A DNA stretch of 64,000 bases from Deltaproteobacteria bacterium (GCA_016214985.1 JACRMM010000049.1:1-64000), one strand, 5' to 3'; shown: positions 25,318 through 34,133, counted from the stretch's first letter. A program made the numbers and translations. The notes: generated by a model not told the origin, from the letters alone.

Positions 25318-26331
25318 ATGGCCGGCGCGAGCCTCGACATCCCCGGTCTGCGCAAGGCGGCGATCCTGCTCGTGGCCCTGGGCGAGGACGTCTCGTCCAG
25401 CGTCTTCCCGTTCCTGCGCGACGAGGAGATCCAGGACATCACGCGAGAGATCGCCATCCTGGACAAGGCCACGAGCGAGGAGGCGCAGGGCGTACTGGAG
25501 GAGTTCCACACCCTCACGCTGGCGCGGCAGTACGTGTTCCAGGGCGGCGTCGAGTACGCGAAGAAGGTCCTTCGCCAGAGCCTTCCGCCGGAGCGCTGCC
25601 GTGAGATCCTGGATCGGCTCACGAAGTACCTGGATCAGGGACCCGGCTTCCAGAACCTGCGCAAGGCCGATCCTCGGCTGCTCTCGAAGATCATCCAGAA
25701 AGAACACCCTCAGACGATCGCGTTCATCCTCTCCCACCTCGACATCGCCAAGGCGGCGCACGCAGTGGCGAGCCTCCCGACCGAGCTCCAGGTGGAGGTG
25801 GCGCGCCGCATGGCCAACCTGGAGGAGATCAGCCCCGACGTAGTCAAGAAGGTCTCCTCGGTGCTGGACAAGAAGATCGTGTCCATGGCGGGCTCCTCAA
25901 TCGAGGTCCAGGGGGTGAAGACCGTAGCCGAGATCTTGAACCGCATGTCGCGCGCCGAGGCCAAGAGCATTCTGGACAAGCTCGAGCAGGAGAACCCCGA
26001 GCTCGCGGCCCACATCCGCCAGCTCATGTTCGTCTTCGACGATATCGCGTTCCTGCCCGACAAGGCGATTCAGGAGATCTTGAAGCGCACGGACAAGAAC
26101 GCGCTGACCATGGCCCTGAAGGGAACCACCGACGAGCTCCGGGAGAAATTCTTCAAGAACATGAGCTCGCGGGCCGTGGAGACCCTGCGCGAGGAGATGT
26201 CCTTCATGGGACCGATCCGGGTGTCCGAGGTCACGGCAGCCCAGGCGAGTATCACGGAAGTCGTCCGGCAGCTCGAAGAGGAGGGGGTCATCGTCCTCTC
26301 CGGCGGAGAGCAGGACGACTACATCAGCTGA
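25318..26331 (+). CDS. fliG: Motor switch/rotor protein FliG
   Basis: FliG binds FliF and turns torque from the stator into rotation. The 337-residue protein has all three domains: FliG-N, the middle domain with the EHPQTIAFILSHL (EHPQTIA) motif, and FliG-C with the charged torque helix (LKGTTDELREKFFKNMSSRAVETLREEMSFMGPIRVSEV). The ATG at 25318 follows a GGAGGGG in the end of fliF. Nothing is unusual apart from the missing FliM partner gene in this cluster. Confidence 0.97.
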   Translation: MAGASLDIPGLRKAAILLVALGEDVSSSVFPFLRDEEIQDITREIAILDKATSEEAQGVLEEFHTLTLARQYVFQGGVEYAKKVLRQSLPPERCREILDRLTKYLDQGPGFQNLRKADPRLLSKIIQKEHPQTIAFILSHLDIAKAAHAVASLPTELQVEVARRMANLEEISPDVVKKVSSVLDKKIVSMAGSSIEVQGVKTVAEILNRMSRAEAKSILDKLEQENPELAAHIRQLMFVFDDIAFLPDKAIQEILKRTDKNALTMALKGTTDELREKFFKNMSSRAVETLREEMSFMGPIRVSEVTAAQASITEVVRQLEEEGVIVLSGGEQDDYIS

Positions 26332-26347
26332 CTCTCCGAGCGCGACC

Positions 26348-27037
26348 GTGAGCGCCTTGAAGACGGGGGCGAGTCCCCTCGAGGTCCGGCCCTTCCAGTG
26401 GGTGGACCTGGAGGAGTCGGCGCCGGCGGCGGCGGTCGCGCCCGCGAGCGCGCCCGAGCGCGACGTGCCCCCGGCGCCCGGTCCCGAGGCGTTGCTGGAG
26501 GCGGCGCGCCGGGAGGCGGCCGCGCTGCGGGAGGGCGCGGCCGTCGAAGCCGACGCAATCCGGGAGAAGGCGCGTCGACAGGGGCTCGAGCAGGGGGCGG
26601 CCGAGGGGCGCGCGCCGCTCGAGCAGGCGGCAGCCCGCTGGCTCGCGGCCGCACAGGAGCTTTCGGAGCTGAAGCCCCGGCTCTATGAGGAGGCCCGCTC
26701 CCAGGTGGTGGAGCTCGCCCTCGCGTTGGTCGCCAAGATCCTGGGCCCCCTCGCCGAGGCCGACGCCGAGGCCGTCGCGACGGTGGCCGGACACGCCCTC
26801 CAGATCCTCTCCGACCGCGAGGTCGTGACGCTCCGCGTTAACCCCGAAGACCTCCAGAACCTCCTGGAGGCGAAGCCCCACCTCCTCCAGACCGTCGACG
26901 GGATCAAAAAGCTCACCGTCCTGGAAGACCCCTCCGTGGGCCGGGGCGGCTGCCTGGTCGAGACGCCCACGGCTGAGGTCGACGCCCGGCTCGACGTCCA
27001 ACTCCAAGAGCTCGCCCGAGCCCTCAAGAAGCCGTGA
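26348..27037 (+). CDS. fliH: Flagellar export ATPase regulator FliH
   Basis: FliH is the stator-like negative regulator of the FliI ATPase. The product has 229 residues, with a divergent N-terminus, a long Ala/Glu/Arg-rich helical part (about 45-110), including glycine-spaced heptads (EGAAVEADAIREKARRQG), and a C-terminal FliI-binding domain with VTLRVNPEDLQNLLE and GRGGCLVETPTAEVDARLD. GTG start with GCGACC upstream, no strong ribosome binding site. The stop overlaps the fliI start. Confidence 0.92.
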   Translation: MSALKTGASPLEVRPFQWVDLEESAPAAAVAPASAPERDVPPAPGPEALLEAARREAAALREGAAVEADAIREKARRQGLEQGAAEGRAPLEQAAARWLAAAQELSELKPRLYEEARSQVVELALALVAKILGPLAEADAEAVATVAGHALQILSDREVVTLRVNPEDLQNLLEAKPHLLQTVDGIKKLTVLEDPSVGRGGCLVETPTAEVDARLDVQLQELARALKKP

Positions 27038-28374
27038 TGCGGCTCGACCTGGCGCGAGAGCTCGCGGCGGTCCAGGACACCCCGGCGCTCACGCCCCGCG
27101 GCAAGGTGGTCCAGGTCGTGGGCATGGTCGTCGAGGCCTCCGGGCCCAATGCCCCGGTCGGCGACATCTGCCTCGTCTACCCGGGCGGCGCCCTGCTCGA
27201 GCGCCAGCAGGCCATCCCGTGCGAGGTGGTGGGGTTTCGAGAGGGCCGCATCCTCCTGATGCCCTATGGGGACATGCGGGGCATCCAGCCCGGCAGCAAG
27301 GTGGTCGCCACCCGCAGCCAGAGCCTCTCCCAGGTGGGCGAGGAGCTGCTGGGGCGGGTGATCGACGGTACCGGGAACCCCATGGACGAGCTGGGCCCGC
27401 CGGGGTGCCGCCGCAAGTACCCGCTCTACGGCACCGAGATCAACTCCCTGGGCCGCGCGCGCATCCGGGAGCCCCTGAGCACCGGCATCAAGGCCGTGGA
27501 TGCCCTGCTCACCTGCGGCAAGGGCCAGCGGATGGGGATCTTCGCGGGCAGCGGCGTGGGCAAGAGCGTCACGCTGGGCATGATCGCCCGCTACACCTCG
27601 GCGGATGTCAACGTGATCGCCCTGATCGGGGAGCGGGGCCGCGAGGTGCGGGAGTTCATCGAGCGGGACCTGGGCGAGGAAGGCCTCGCCCGGTCGGTGG
27701 TGGTGGTCAGCACCTCCGAGAAGTCGCCTCTCGTGAAGGCGCGTGGGGCCCTGGTGGCGACGACCGTCGCGGAGTATTTCCGAGACCAGGGCAAGGACGT
27801 TCTCCTGCTCATGGACTCGGTGACCCGGTTCGCCATGGCCCTGCGGGAAGTGGGGCTCGCCATCGGAGAGCCGCCCACGACCAAGGGATACACGCCCAGC
27901 GTCTTCGCCGCGCTGCCCCGGCTCATGGAGCGGGCCGGGATGGGCGAGAGGGGACGGGGGTCGATCACGGGCCTCTATACCGTCCTCGTGGAGGGCGACG
28001 ACATGAACGACCCGGTGGCGGACACGGTGCGGTCGATCCTCGACGGGCACATCGTCCTCTCACGGGACATCGCCGCCCGAAACCACTATCCCGCCATCGA
28101 CGTGCTCGTCTCCGCGAGCCGGCTCATGACCGAGGTCGCGGGCCCGGCCCACCGCAAGGCCGCGGCCCGGCTGCGGCGCCTGATGGCCGCCTACCGGACC
28201 GCGGAGGACCTTGTCAACATCGGGGCGTACCAGAAGGGCTCGAACCCGGACGTGGACGAGGCGTTGGAGAAGCGCTCCGCGATCGAGGAGTTCCTGACGC
28301 AGGGGATCGACGACTCCTGGACCTTCGAGGAGGCCCTGGAGGCGCTCACGGCCCTCGTGCCCGAGGCGGACTAA
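27037..28374 (+). CDS. fliI: Flagellar export ATPase FliI
   Basis: FliI is the hexameric ATPase of the flagellar type III export apparatus. The 445-residue product resembles the F1 beta subunit, with Walker A AGSGVGKS, a DVNVIALIGERGREVREFIERDLGEEG motif, Walker B LLLMDSVTRFA and the family's AGMGERGRGSITGLYTVLVEGDDMNDPV. The ATG at 27037 overlaps the fliH stop (TGATG); a GTG 3 bases earlier would only add one residue. fliJ follows immediately after its stop. Confidence 0.97.
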   Translation: MRLDLARELAAVQDTPALTPRGKVVQVVGMVVEASGPNAPVGDICLVYPGGALLERQQAIPCEVVGFREGRILLMPYGDMRGIQPGSKVVATRSQSLSQVGEELLGRVIDGTGNPMDELGPPGCRRKYPLYGTEINSLGRARIREPLSTGIKAVDALLTCGKGQRMGIFAGSGVGKSVTLGMIARYTSADVNVIALIGERGREVREFIERDLGEEGLARSVVVVSTSEKSPLVKARGALVATTVAEYFRDQGKDVLLLMDSVTRFAMALREVGLAIGEPPTTKGYTPSVFAALPRLMERAGMGERGRGSITGLYTVLVEGDDMNDPVADTVRSILDGHIVLSRDIAARNHYPAIDVLVSASRLMTEVAGPAHRKAAARLRRLMAAYRTAEDLVNIGAYQKGSNPDVDEALEKRSAIEEFLTQGIDDSWTFEEALEALTALVPEAD

Positions 28375-28836
28375 ATGGCCTTCACGTTTCGCCTGGAGCG
28401 GGTCCTGTCGGTGCGCCGCCTCCAGGAGGAGGCAGCCCAGCAGCGACACGCTAGGGCCCGGGAGCGCTGTCTCGCCGCCGAGGCCGCGGTCGCGGACCTC
28501 TCCGCGGAGATGCACGCCGCGCTCGAGGCGCTCGACGCTCTCAAACGCTGCGACGAGCTGACGGCCGACGCCCTGTACCTCCACTCGCTGCACGCCTCCG
28601 GCCTCCGGCGCCGCCTCCACGTGGCCCGGACCGAGCTCGCACGGTGCGCGGCCGAGGTCGAGCGCGCGGCGACGGAGCTCGTGGAGGCCCACCGCGCGGT
28701 GGAGGCCCTGGAGAAGCTCCGGGAGCGAGACGAGGCGACCTGGCGCAAGGAGCGGGCACGCAAGGAAGCCGACGCCATCGACGAGATCGCCGTGTCGCGC
28801 CATCGGGCGCGAGAGGAGGAAAATCATGGCCCCTGA
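28375..28836 (+). CDS. fliJ: Flagellar export protein FliJ
   Basis: FliJ is the coiled-coil stalk of the FliI ring. The 153-residue protein begins with the typical FTFRLERVLSVRRLQEE and is helical and charged throughout, as expected for the two-helix coiled coil. It starts directly at the base following the fliI stop and its 3' end overlaps the next gene by 11 bases. The placement, size and N-terminus make the assignment reliable even though FliJ sequences diverge quickly. Confidence 0.92.
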   Translation: MAFTFRLERVLSVRRLQEEAAQQRHARARERCLAAEAAVADLSAEMHAALEALDALKRCDELTADALYLHSLHASGLRRRLHVARTELARCAAEVERAATELVEAHRAVEALEKLRERDEATWRKERARKEADAIDEIAVSRHRAREEENHGP

Positions 28837-29380
28837 GGTCCGCTCCCTTCCCCCCCTGGGGCTCATCGTGGCCCTGGCGCTCATCCTTCCCACCCTCCCC
28901 GCCGCAACCCACGCCCAGCAGACGAAGCCCTCCGCGGAGAAAGAGAACAGCCCGGAAGGGAAGGCACGGCTCCTGCAAGAGCTGGATCGCCAGATCGAGG
29001 AGAGGCGCCGGGAGCTGGCCCGCGAGGGGGAGGACCTGGCCGCCTTGAAACGAGCCCTGGAAGCCGCCAAGGTGGAGCTCCTCCAGGAACGGCAGCGGAT
29101 GGAGGAGCTCAAGGCGCAGGTGGAGGCGGATCTCGCCCGCCGCAGCAAGCTCGACGACGCGCGCCTCGGCCAGATCTCGAAGGTCTACCAGGCCATGAAG
29201 CCCAAGGAGGCTGCGCAGGCCCTGGAGAAGATGGACGACGACCTGGCTGTGGCGATCCTGGACCGGCTTCCGGGCCGCACGGTCGGCAAGCTCTTCGACG
29301 TGATGGACAAGAGCCGGGTTCGACAGCTCACGCGCCGCCTTCAGGAGGGGCGCGGGCCTCCGGGCCGAGGAGAGAAATGA
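28826..29380 (+). CDS. MotE-like (MgtE N-terminal domain) flagellar protein
   Basis: A 184-residue secreted protein with an N-terminal signal or membrane helix (about 9-30), a long coiled coil (about 45-115) and a C-terminal MgtE-N-like domain (VYQAMKPKEAAQALEKMDDDLAVAILDRLPGRTVGKLFDVMD). This architecture, directly after fliJ, is that of MotE, a periplasmic chaperone-like protein for the motor protein MotC in alpha-proteobacteria; similar genes follow fliJ in many other phyla, where the role is less clear. No motC homologue is visible in the window. It overlaps fliJ by 11 bases and is followed after 1 base by fliK. Confidence 0.83.
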   Translation: MAPEVRSLPPLGLIVALALILPTLPAATHAQQTKPSAEKENSPEGKARLLQELDRQIEERRRELAREGEDLAALKRALEAAKVELLQERQRMEELKAQVEADLARRSKLDDARLGQISKVYQAMKPKEAAQALEKMDDDLAVAILDRLPGRTVGKLFDVMDKSRVRQLTRRLQEGRGPPGRGEK

Positions 29381-29381
29381 G

Positions 29382-31163
29382 ATGGAGATCGAGGCGGTAG
29401 GGATGCCAGGAGCCCCACGGAGGGGGAAAGGCCTCGAGCCCGAGGCGGGTGCCGACGGCGTGTTCGGCCTCCTCTTCCGCCAGTTTTCCCCCGCCTCCGA
29501 CGGTCCTGCCCCTTCTGTTGCCCCCGTCGTTTTCGCGATCCCGCCCCGCGCCGCGCCTCTCGGTGATTCGATGTCGTCGGAAGCGCCCGAGTCGTCCACC
29601 GACCCGGCGGCCGAGGGGCACGCCGCCGATGCAACCGCCGACCTCACGGCTGCGCCGGCCGGCCCGATCGCCTTCCCGACTCCCGCTACCCTCCCCGTGG
29701 AGCGCTCGCTCGGTGACGAGACGACGGATTCGCCGGTCGGAACCTGCGGACCGGCCGCGGCGCCGATCCCGGGCGCGACGCCCGAGGGTGCGCTGAAGGC
29801 CCGCGGGGTGCGGTGGCAGGGGCGAGCGACGACGGCCCCGATCGCTGCTCTTCAGGCCGGAGATCTTCCAGCGGCGGGGGACACCCCCGCGACGCCCCAA
29901 GACGTTGCGACGACTACGCCGGTCGTCCGTCCGAGGCAGCCCGACGGTGAGAGCGGCGGGGCGCCGCGAACGGGACGGGACCGCGGCCCGCTGCAGGGAA
30001 CTCTCGAAGTGGCAGACGGCGCGCTCCCCAAGCGGTTCTCGTACGTCGTCGCGCCTGTGCCGAAGACCGGAGACTCGGAGGGGGTTGCCGCGAATCGAGA
30101 CGTAGGGGGCGAGTTTCCGCCAGCCCCGCCGTCGGGCCTCACTTCCTCCGGTGAGGAGGCTGCGGCTGCCGAGGACGGGATGGCCCCAATGTCTATTGAT
30201 CTTGGTGAGCACTCCACGGCCGGTGAGGAGGCTGCGGCTGCCGAGGACGGACTGGGGGCCGGGGTACGTGCGCGCGACGCGGGTACGCCGGGATCGAAGG
30301 GGGATCCGCCGGAGGCCCCGCGAGCCGGTACTGACCCGCCGGTTCCCGCGGCGCTTCGCACGGAAGCCCCCGGCCGCCGGCTCGGGGTGGAGCGGCTCTG
30401 GGGGTACTGGCTTCGGCGCAGCAACGCAGTGCCGAACCGGGTGGGGGAGGTCCGCGGGACGTCGGACGGCGCGGGCGAGGCCGACGGGCTCTCACCGGCC
30501 CACCGAGGCGCGCTGCCGACGGAGGACGCCCTGGATCCGTGGGTTGCTGCCTCCCGGGGCACCCTGCGCGCGCCCCCCGGCCCCGACGTCGCGCCGCTGG
30601 GTCCCGCGGCGCCCCAAGGTGCAGGCCCGGAGACCTCGTTGGTGAGAGCCGACCCTGGTCCTGCGGCGCAGGCGTCTGCGGCGCCTGTGCCTGCAGCCCG
30701 GGCCGAGGTCGCGGCGGCGGGCGCCGAGCGGGCGGCCCGGGTGCGCGGCACCGTCCCGCCCGCTCCGGCCGAGCCGGTGATCCGCTTGACGCACCTTGCC
30801 GTGGGGCGTCAGGGCGATCGCATCACGGTCCACCTGGAGCCCGAGAGTCTGGGAAAGGTCCAGCTGGTCGTGTCCCGGGACGGCGAGGGCCTGGTCGCCC
30901 GGTTCCGGGTCGAAACCCCGGAGGCCCACCAGGCCCTGGTCGCCGAGACCCCGATGCTGCGACGCGAGTTGGAGGCCCAGGGGATGACGCTCGTTCGCGT
31001 CTCGGTGGACCTGGAGGACGGCAGCGCAGGCGGTCGGGAGCCGCGCACTGCGCGGCGGGCTCTCCGCCGAGGCACGTTGACCCGCCCGCTCGGGGAGCTG
31101 TCGTCCGACGTGCCAAACGCGTCCGCGCTGCGCCGCACGTGGGGGTTCGATGCGCGGGTGTGA
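29382..31163 (+). CDS. fliK: Flagellar hook-length control protein FliK
   Basis: FliK measures hook length and switches export specificity through FlhB. The 593-residue product has a long disordered Ala/Pro/Gly/Thr-rich ruler region and a C-terminal Flg_hook domain at about 465-550 (LTHLAVGRQGDRITVHLEPESLGKVQLVVSRDGEGL... RRELEAQGMTLVRVSV). Position between the MotE-like gene and flgD is standard. The ruler contains a repeated GEEAAAAEDG peptide encoded by a perfect 31-base direct repeat. A second FliK-like gene occurs at 45264-46277. Confidence 0.93.
   Translation: MEIEAVGMPGAPRRGKGLEPEAGADGVFGLLFRQFSPASDGPAPSVAPVVFAIPPRAAPLGDSMSSEAPESSTDPAAEGHAADATADLTAAPAGPIAFPTPATLPVERSLGDETTDSPVGTCGPAAAPIPGATPEGALKARGVRWQGRATTAPIAALQAGDLPAAGDTPATPQDVATTTPVVRPRQPDGESGGAPRTGRDRGPLQGTLEVADGALPKRFSYVVAPVPKTGDSEGVAANRDVGGEFPPAPPSGLTSSGEEAAAAEDGMAPMSIDLGEHSTAGEEAAAAEDGLGAGVRARDAGTPGSKGDPPEAPRAGTDPPVPAALRTEAPGRRLGVERLWGYWLRRSNAVPNRVGEVRGTSDGAGEADGLSPAHRGALPTEDALDPWVAASRGTLRAPPGPDVAPLGPAAPQGAGPETSLVRADPGPAAQASAAPVPAARAEVAAAGAERAARVRGTVPPAPAEPVIRLTHLAVGRQGDRITVHLEPESLGKVQLVVSRDGEGLVARFRVETPEAHQALVAETPMLRRELEAQGMTLVRVSVDLEDGSAGGREPRTARRALRRGTLTRPLGELSSDVPNASALRRTWGFDARV
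30148..30250 (+). repeat. 31-base direct repeat inside fliK
   Basis: The 31 bases at 30148-30178 recur without mismatch at 30220-30250, 72 bases (24 codons) apart, so the reading frame is kept. They encode GEEAAAAEDG within the disordered ruler part of FliK. This looks like a recent in-frame segmental duplication, which would lengthen or shorten the ruler by 24 residues when it recombines. Confidence 0.85.
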
Positions 31164-31205
31164 CCGCGATCCACAGCCTGACCAGACACGACGAGGAGAG
31201 ACGAC

Positions 31206-31634
31206 ATGAGCGTCAACCCGATCTCCGGAACCCAGCCGGCGTCCACGCAGACGTCAACCACGACGGGCGCCTCCGGGCTCACCGACTACAATCAGTTCCT
31301 CAAGTTGTTTCTCACGCAGCTCAAGTACCAGGATCCCCTGAGCCCCCAGAGCCAGGACGAGTTCATGGCCCAAACCGCCCAGTTCTCCGCCCTCGAGCAG
31401 CTCGTCTCGCTCAACACCAGGATCGGCGAGCTCTCTTCGGCCACCCAGGCCTCCGCCGCTTCGCTCATCGGCCGCACCGTCTCCGGCACCGTCACCGATG
31501 CCAACGGCGTCGCGTCGGACGTGTCGGGGCGCGTGGCGCAGGTCGACTACGGAAAGAAGGGGGCGCTCAGCCTGGGTCTGGAAGATGGCACCACCGTTTC
31601 CTTTGCGAACGTCACGTCCGTCGCAGAAGCCTAA
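31206..31634 (+). CDS. flgD: Flagellar hook capping protein FlgD (short form)
   Basis: FlgD caps the growing hook. The 142-residue product has the conserved N-terminal domain (DYNQFLKLFLTQLKYQDPLSPQSQDEFMAQTAQFSALEQL) and a small C-terminal beta part (IGRTVSGTVTDANGV...LEDGTTVSFANVTSV). It is shorter than the enterobacterial protein (about 230 residues) and lacks the Ig-like insert, as in several delta-proteobacterial and Firmicutes FlgDs. Ribosome binding site GAGGAGAG lies before the ATG. It is followed by flgE after 17 bases. Confidence 0.94.
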   Translation: MSVNPISGTQPASTQTSTTTGASGLTDYNQFLKLFLTQLKYQDPLSPQSQDEFMAQTAQFSALEQLVSLNTRIGELSSATQASAASLIGRTVSGTVTDANGVASDVSGRVAQVDYGKKGALSLGLEDGTTVSFANVTSVAEA

Positions 31635-31651
31635 CACCAAGGAGGTGTGTC

Positions 31652-33193
31652 ATGCTGCGCTCGTTCTACGCAGGTATCTCGGGACTCCGCAATCACCAGC
31701 AGGCCATGGACGTCATCGGCAACAACATCTCGAACGTGAACACCCCAGGCTTCAAGTCGAGCCGGGTGACCTTCATGGACACCTTGAGCCAGACGCTCCA
31801 GGGCGTGCGCGAGGCGAGCAACGTCCTCGGGGGCCGAAACCCGGTGCAGATCGGGTCGGGCATGACCGTGGCCGCCATCGACCGGAACATGGGGCAGGGC
31901 TCGGCCCAGGCCACGGGGCGCAGCATGGACCTCGCGATCGAGGGCAAGGGTTTCTTCATCGTGGGCAGTGGCGCGAACTACTACTACAGCCGTGCCGGCG
32001 CCCTGTCGGTGGACAACAGCTTCAACCTGGTCACGGACACCGGAGACAAGGTCTACGGCTGGATCGACAGCAACCAGGACGGTTCAATTGACCCCACGCG
32101 GGACAGTCAGGGCTGGATCGCCCTGGACCGGCGAGGCGACGGCAAGGTCACCAACGTGGTCGCCTCGGCCACGCCCACCGTGTCCGGGCCGAACCAGGGC
32201 GACGCGTACCTGGGTTCCGTGACCACGTCGCCCACGACGGTCACCGACGACTGGCGCATCGAGGCCGTGGCGAACCCCGCCTTCGATCCTGCCGCCGCGG
32301 TGGGCGGTACGAACCAGCCCCTCATGTTCAGCGTCACGGGTGCGCGCTCGGGCGTGCTGGGCACGGTCGACGTGGGCGGGACGTTCGCCAACACGAGCCT
32401 GGGGAGCTTCGTCGTCAACGGCGGGAACCTCCAGAAGGCCGGGGTGTCCCTCGACGTCGGCGGTGGCAACGGCATTCGCCTCGATGCTGTGGACTTCGGG
32501 GCGGGCGGCAACAATCTGAGCGTCGAGTTCGTCAACCGAGGCACGAATCAGTCGATCGGGGTCCAGGTGCAGGGGAGCAAGATCGTGGTCAGCCTCGCTA
32601 CCAACGCGCTGGGGCAGGTGGTCAACAACGACGGCACCCCGGTCTGCACCCTGGACGAGATCATTGCCGCGATCAACGGCCATCCCCAGGCGAGCCTCCT
32701 GGTGCAGGCCTCCCTCCCCGCCGGATCGGCCGGCGACGTGGCGCCCTCGGTGATCACCCAGAGGTACCTGCAAAACGGCGCGGGCCCCGACCTGGGCGAC
32801 TACTTCACCTTCAGCACCACGGCCCCGGGCGGGGCCACGATGGAGAACATCTCCGTGGCCAAGGACGGGACCATCATCGGCATCTTCGACAATGGGACGA
32901 CCGAAGAGTTGGCCCGGATCGCCGTCGGCAACGTCACCAACCCCGAGGGCCTGCTCTCCGTGGGTGGGGGGAAGTTCGCCGAATCGCCCACCTCGGGCAG
33001 CGGTTTCCCGCCCCTCACTGCCGGCACCAGCGGCAGCGGGACGATCGCGGCGGGCTTCCTGGAGATGTCCAACGTGGACCTCACTCGCGAGTTCACCGAC
33101 ATGATCACCACGCAGCGGGGGTTCCAGGCCAACTCCAAGATCATCACCACCAGCGACGAGATGATCCAGGACCTGCTCACTCTCAAACGGTAA
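31652..33193 (+). CDS. flgE: Flagellar hook protein FlgE
   Basis: FlgE polymerises into the hook. The 513-residue protein has the N-terminal rod/hook motif (FYAGISGLRNHQQAMDVIGNNISNVNTPGFKSSR), a central FlgE D1/D2 region and the C-terminal segment SNVDLTREFTDMITTQRGFQANSKIITTSDEMIQDLLTLKR. The ATG at 31652 follows AAGGAGG, an ideal ribosome binding site 7-8 bases upstream; the open frame further upstream inside fliK and flgD is not coding. It is longer than the roughly 400-residue enteric FlgE because of central insertions. Confidence 0.96.
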   Translation: MLRSFYAGISGLRNHQQAMDVIGNNISNVNTPGFKSSRVTFMDTLSQTLQGVREASNVLGGRNPVQIGSGMTVAAIDRNMGQGSAQATGRSMDLAIEGKGFFIVGSGANYYYSRAGALSVDNSFNLVTDTGDKVYGWIDSNQDGSIDPTRDSQGWIALDRRGDGKVTNVVASATPTVSGPNQGDAYLGSVTTSPTTVTDDWRIEAVANPAFDPAAAVGGTNQPLMFSVTGARSGVLGTVDVGGTFANTSLGSFVVNGGNLQKAGVSLDVGGGNGIRLDAVDFGAGGNNLSVEFVNRGTNQSIGVQVQGSKIVVSLATNALGQVVNNDGTPVCTLDEIIAAINGHPQASLLVQASLPAGSAGDVAPSVITQRYLQNGAGPDLGDYFTFSTTAPGGATMENISVAKDGTIIGIFDNGTTEELARIAVGNVTNPEGLLSVGGGKFAESPTSGSGFPPLTAGTSGSGTIAAGFLEMSNVDLTREFTDMITTQRGFQANSKIITTSDEMIQDLLTLKR

Positions 33194-33218
33194 AGCTTCT
33201 TCCGGTTCCGGGCGATGA
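33191..33218 (+). promoter_or_regulatory. Weak sigma-28-like element between flgE and fliL
   Basis: TAAAGCTT, 12 bases, GGCGATGA: 13 of 16 matches to TAAAGTTT/GCCGATAA, but the spacer is one base longer than consensus and the first element overlaps the flgE stop. The same 12-base spacer occurs in the cheB element. A GC hairpin follows at once, which argues against a working promoter here. Confidence 0.25.
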
Positions 33219-33222
33219 AGGG

Positions 33223-33247
33223 GAGGGGGCGGCACGGCCGCCCCCTC
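33223..33247 (+). terminator. GC-rich hairpin after flgE
   Basis: A perfect 11-base stem (GAGGGGGCGGC pairing with its complement up to 33247) with a 3-base loop, 30 bases after the flgE stop. No T-run follows, so it is a weak terminator at best; an mRNA-processing or stability element between hook and fliL genes is equally possible. Confidence 0.4.
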
Positions 33248-33290
33248 TACGCTTGTGCGGGTTCGCCGGACCGTGGTAAAGGAGTGGCCC

Positions 33291-33833
33291 ATGAAGAAGA
33301 AGCCTGTCGTTCTGATCGGCATCGCGGCGGCCGCGCTGCTGCTGCTGGCGGGTGCCGGGTTCTTCGGATACCGGGCGTTCTTCGCCGCACCGAAGGCCGA
33401 GTCCGGGGCAGAGGGGAAGAAGGAGCCGGGCAAGGAGAAGGAGGCGGAGAAGGGGAAGGGCGAGGAGAAGAAGGGAGCCGAGAAGGGCGACGGGAAGGAA
33501 GGCGCCCACACGGCTTCGGCCGCTCCGGGCATGGGGCCCACGGCCTCGCTCGAGCCGTTCGTCGTCAACCTGGCCGACCCTGGCCGCCCCCGCTACGCGA
33601 AGATCGTCGTGCAGCTCGAGCTCGACGCCGAGCCGGCGGCCGGAGAGATCGAGGGGCTCAAGCCCAAGGTCCGCGACTCCCTCATCATGCTGTTCTCCAG
33701 CAAGACCTCCGAGGAGATGATCACCGTGGGCGGCAAGGAGACGCTGCGCAACGAGATCATCCGCCGTCTGAACGCGCTGCTCACGACCGGTAAGGTGGCC
33801 GAGGTGTACTTCACCGAGTTCGTGGTCCAGTGA
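33291..33833 (+). CDS. fliL: Flagellar basal-body protein FliL
   Basis: FliL is a single-pass inner membrane protein that surrounds the stator. The 180-residue product has a membrane helix at about 8-25, a highly charged Lys/Glu-rich linker (about 40-72) and the FliL domain (ASLEPFVVNLADPGRPRYAKIVVQLEL... EVYFTEFVVQ). The ATG at 33291 follows AAAGGAG; the GTG at 33255 would add a hydrophilic lead without a ribosome binding site. Unlike most clusters, it is followed by fliN, not fliM. Confidence 0.94.
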   Translation: MKKKPVVLIGIAAAALLLLAGAGFFGYRAFFAAPKAESGAEGKKEPGKEKEAEKGKGEEKKGAEKGDGKEGAHTASAAPGMGPTASLEPFVVNLADPGRPRYAKIVVQLELDAEPAAGEIEGLKPKVRDSLIMLFSSKTSEEMITVGGKETLRNEIIRRLNALLTTGKVAEVYFTEFVVQ

Positions 33834-33842
33834 GGGGTTCCC

Positions 33843-34133
33843 GTGGCCGAGGCGACCGCTGACAAGCAAGAGGCGCCCGTTGCGGCGCCGGTGCGCGACT
33901 GGGGGTCCCTCAAGGACATCCCGCTGCCCCTGACCATCGAGATCGGGAGGACCCGGCTGAAGGTACGGGACATCCTGGGGCTCGAGCCAGGGTCTCTCGT
34001 CACGACGACCAAACTCTCGGGCGAGGCCATGGACCTCTCCTTGGACGGCGACATCTTCGCTCGCGTGGAGATCGTCATCATCAAGGACAAGCTGTGGGCC
34101 CGCCTGACCAAGATCGTGGGAGGAGAACGGTGA
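33843..34133 (+). CDS. fliN: Flagellar switch protein FliN (short form)
   Basis: A 96-residue protein consisting mostly of one SpoA domain (IPLPLTIEIGRTRLKVRDILGLEPGSLVTTTKLSGEAMDLSLDGDIFARVEIVIIKDKLWARLTKI), the core of FliN in the C ring. Only about 22 residues precede it. In most flagellar clusters fliM lies directly before fliN; here the gap after fliL is 9 bases and no fliM is present anywhere in the window. The GTG start lies after GAGG. The stop overlaps the fliO start (GTGA). Confidence 0.93.
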   Translation: MAEATADKQEAPVAAPVRDWGSLKDIPLPLTIEIGRTRLKVRDILGLEPGSLVTTTKLSGEAMDLSLDGDIFARVEIVIIKDKLWARLTKIVGGER

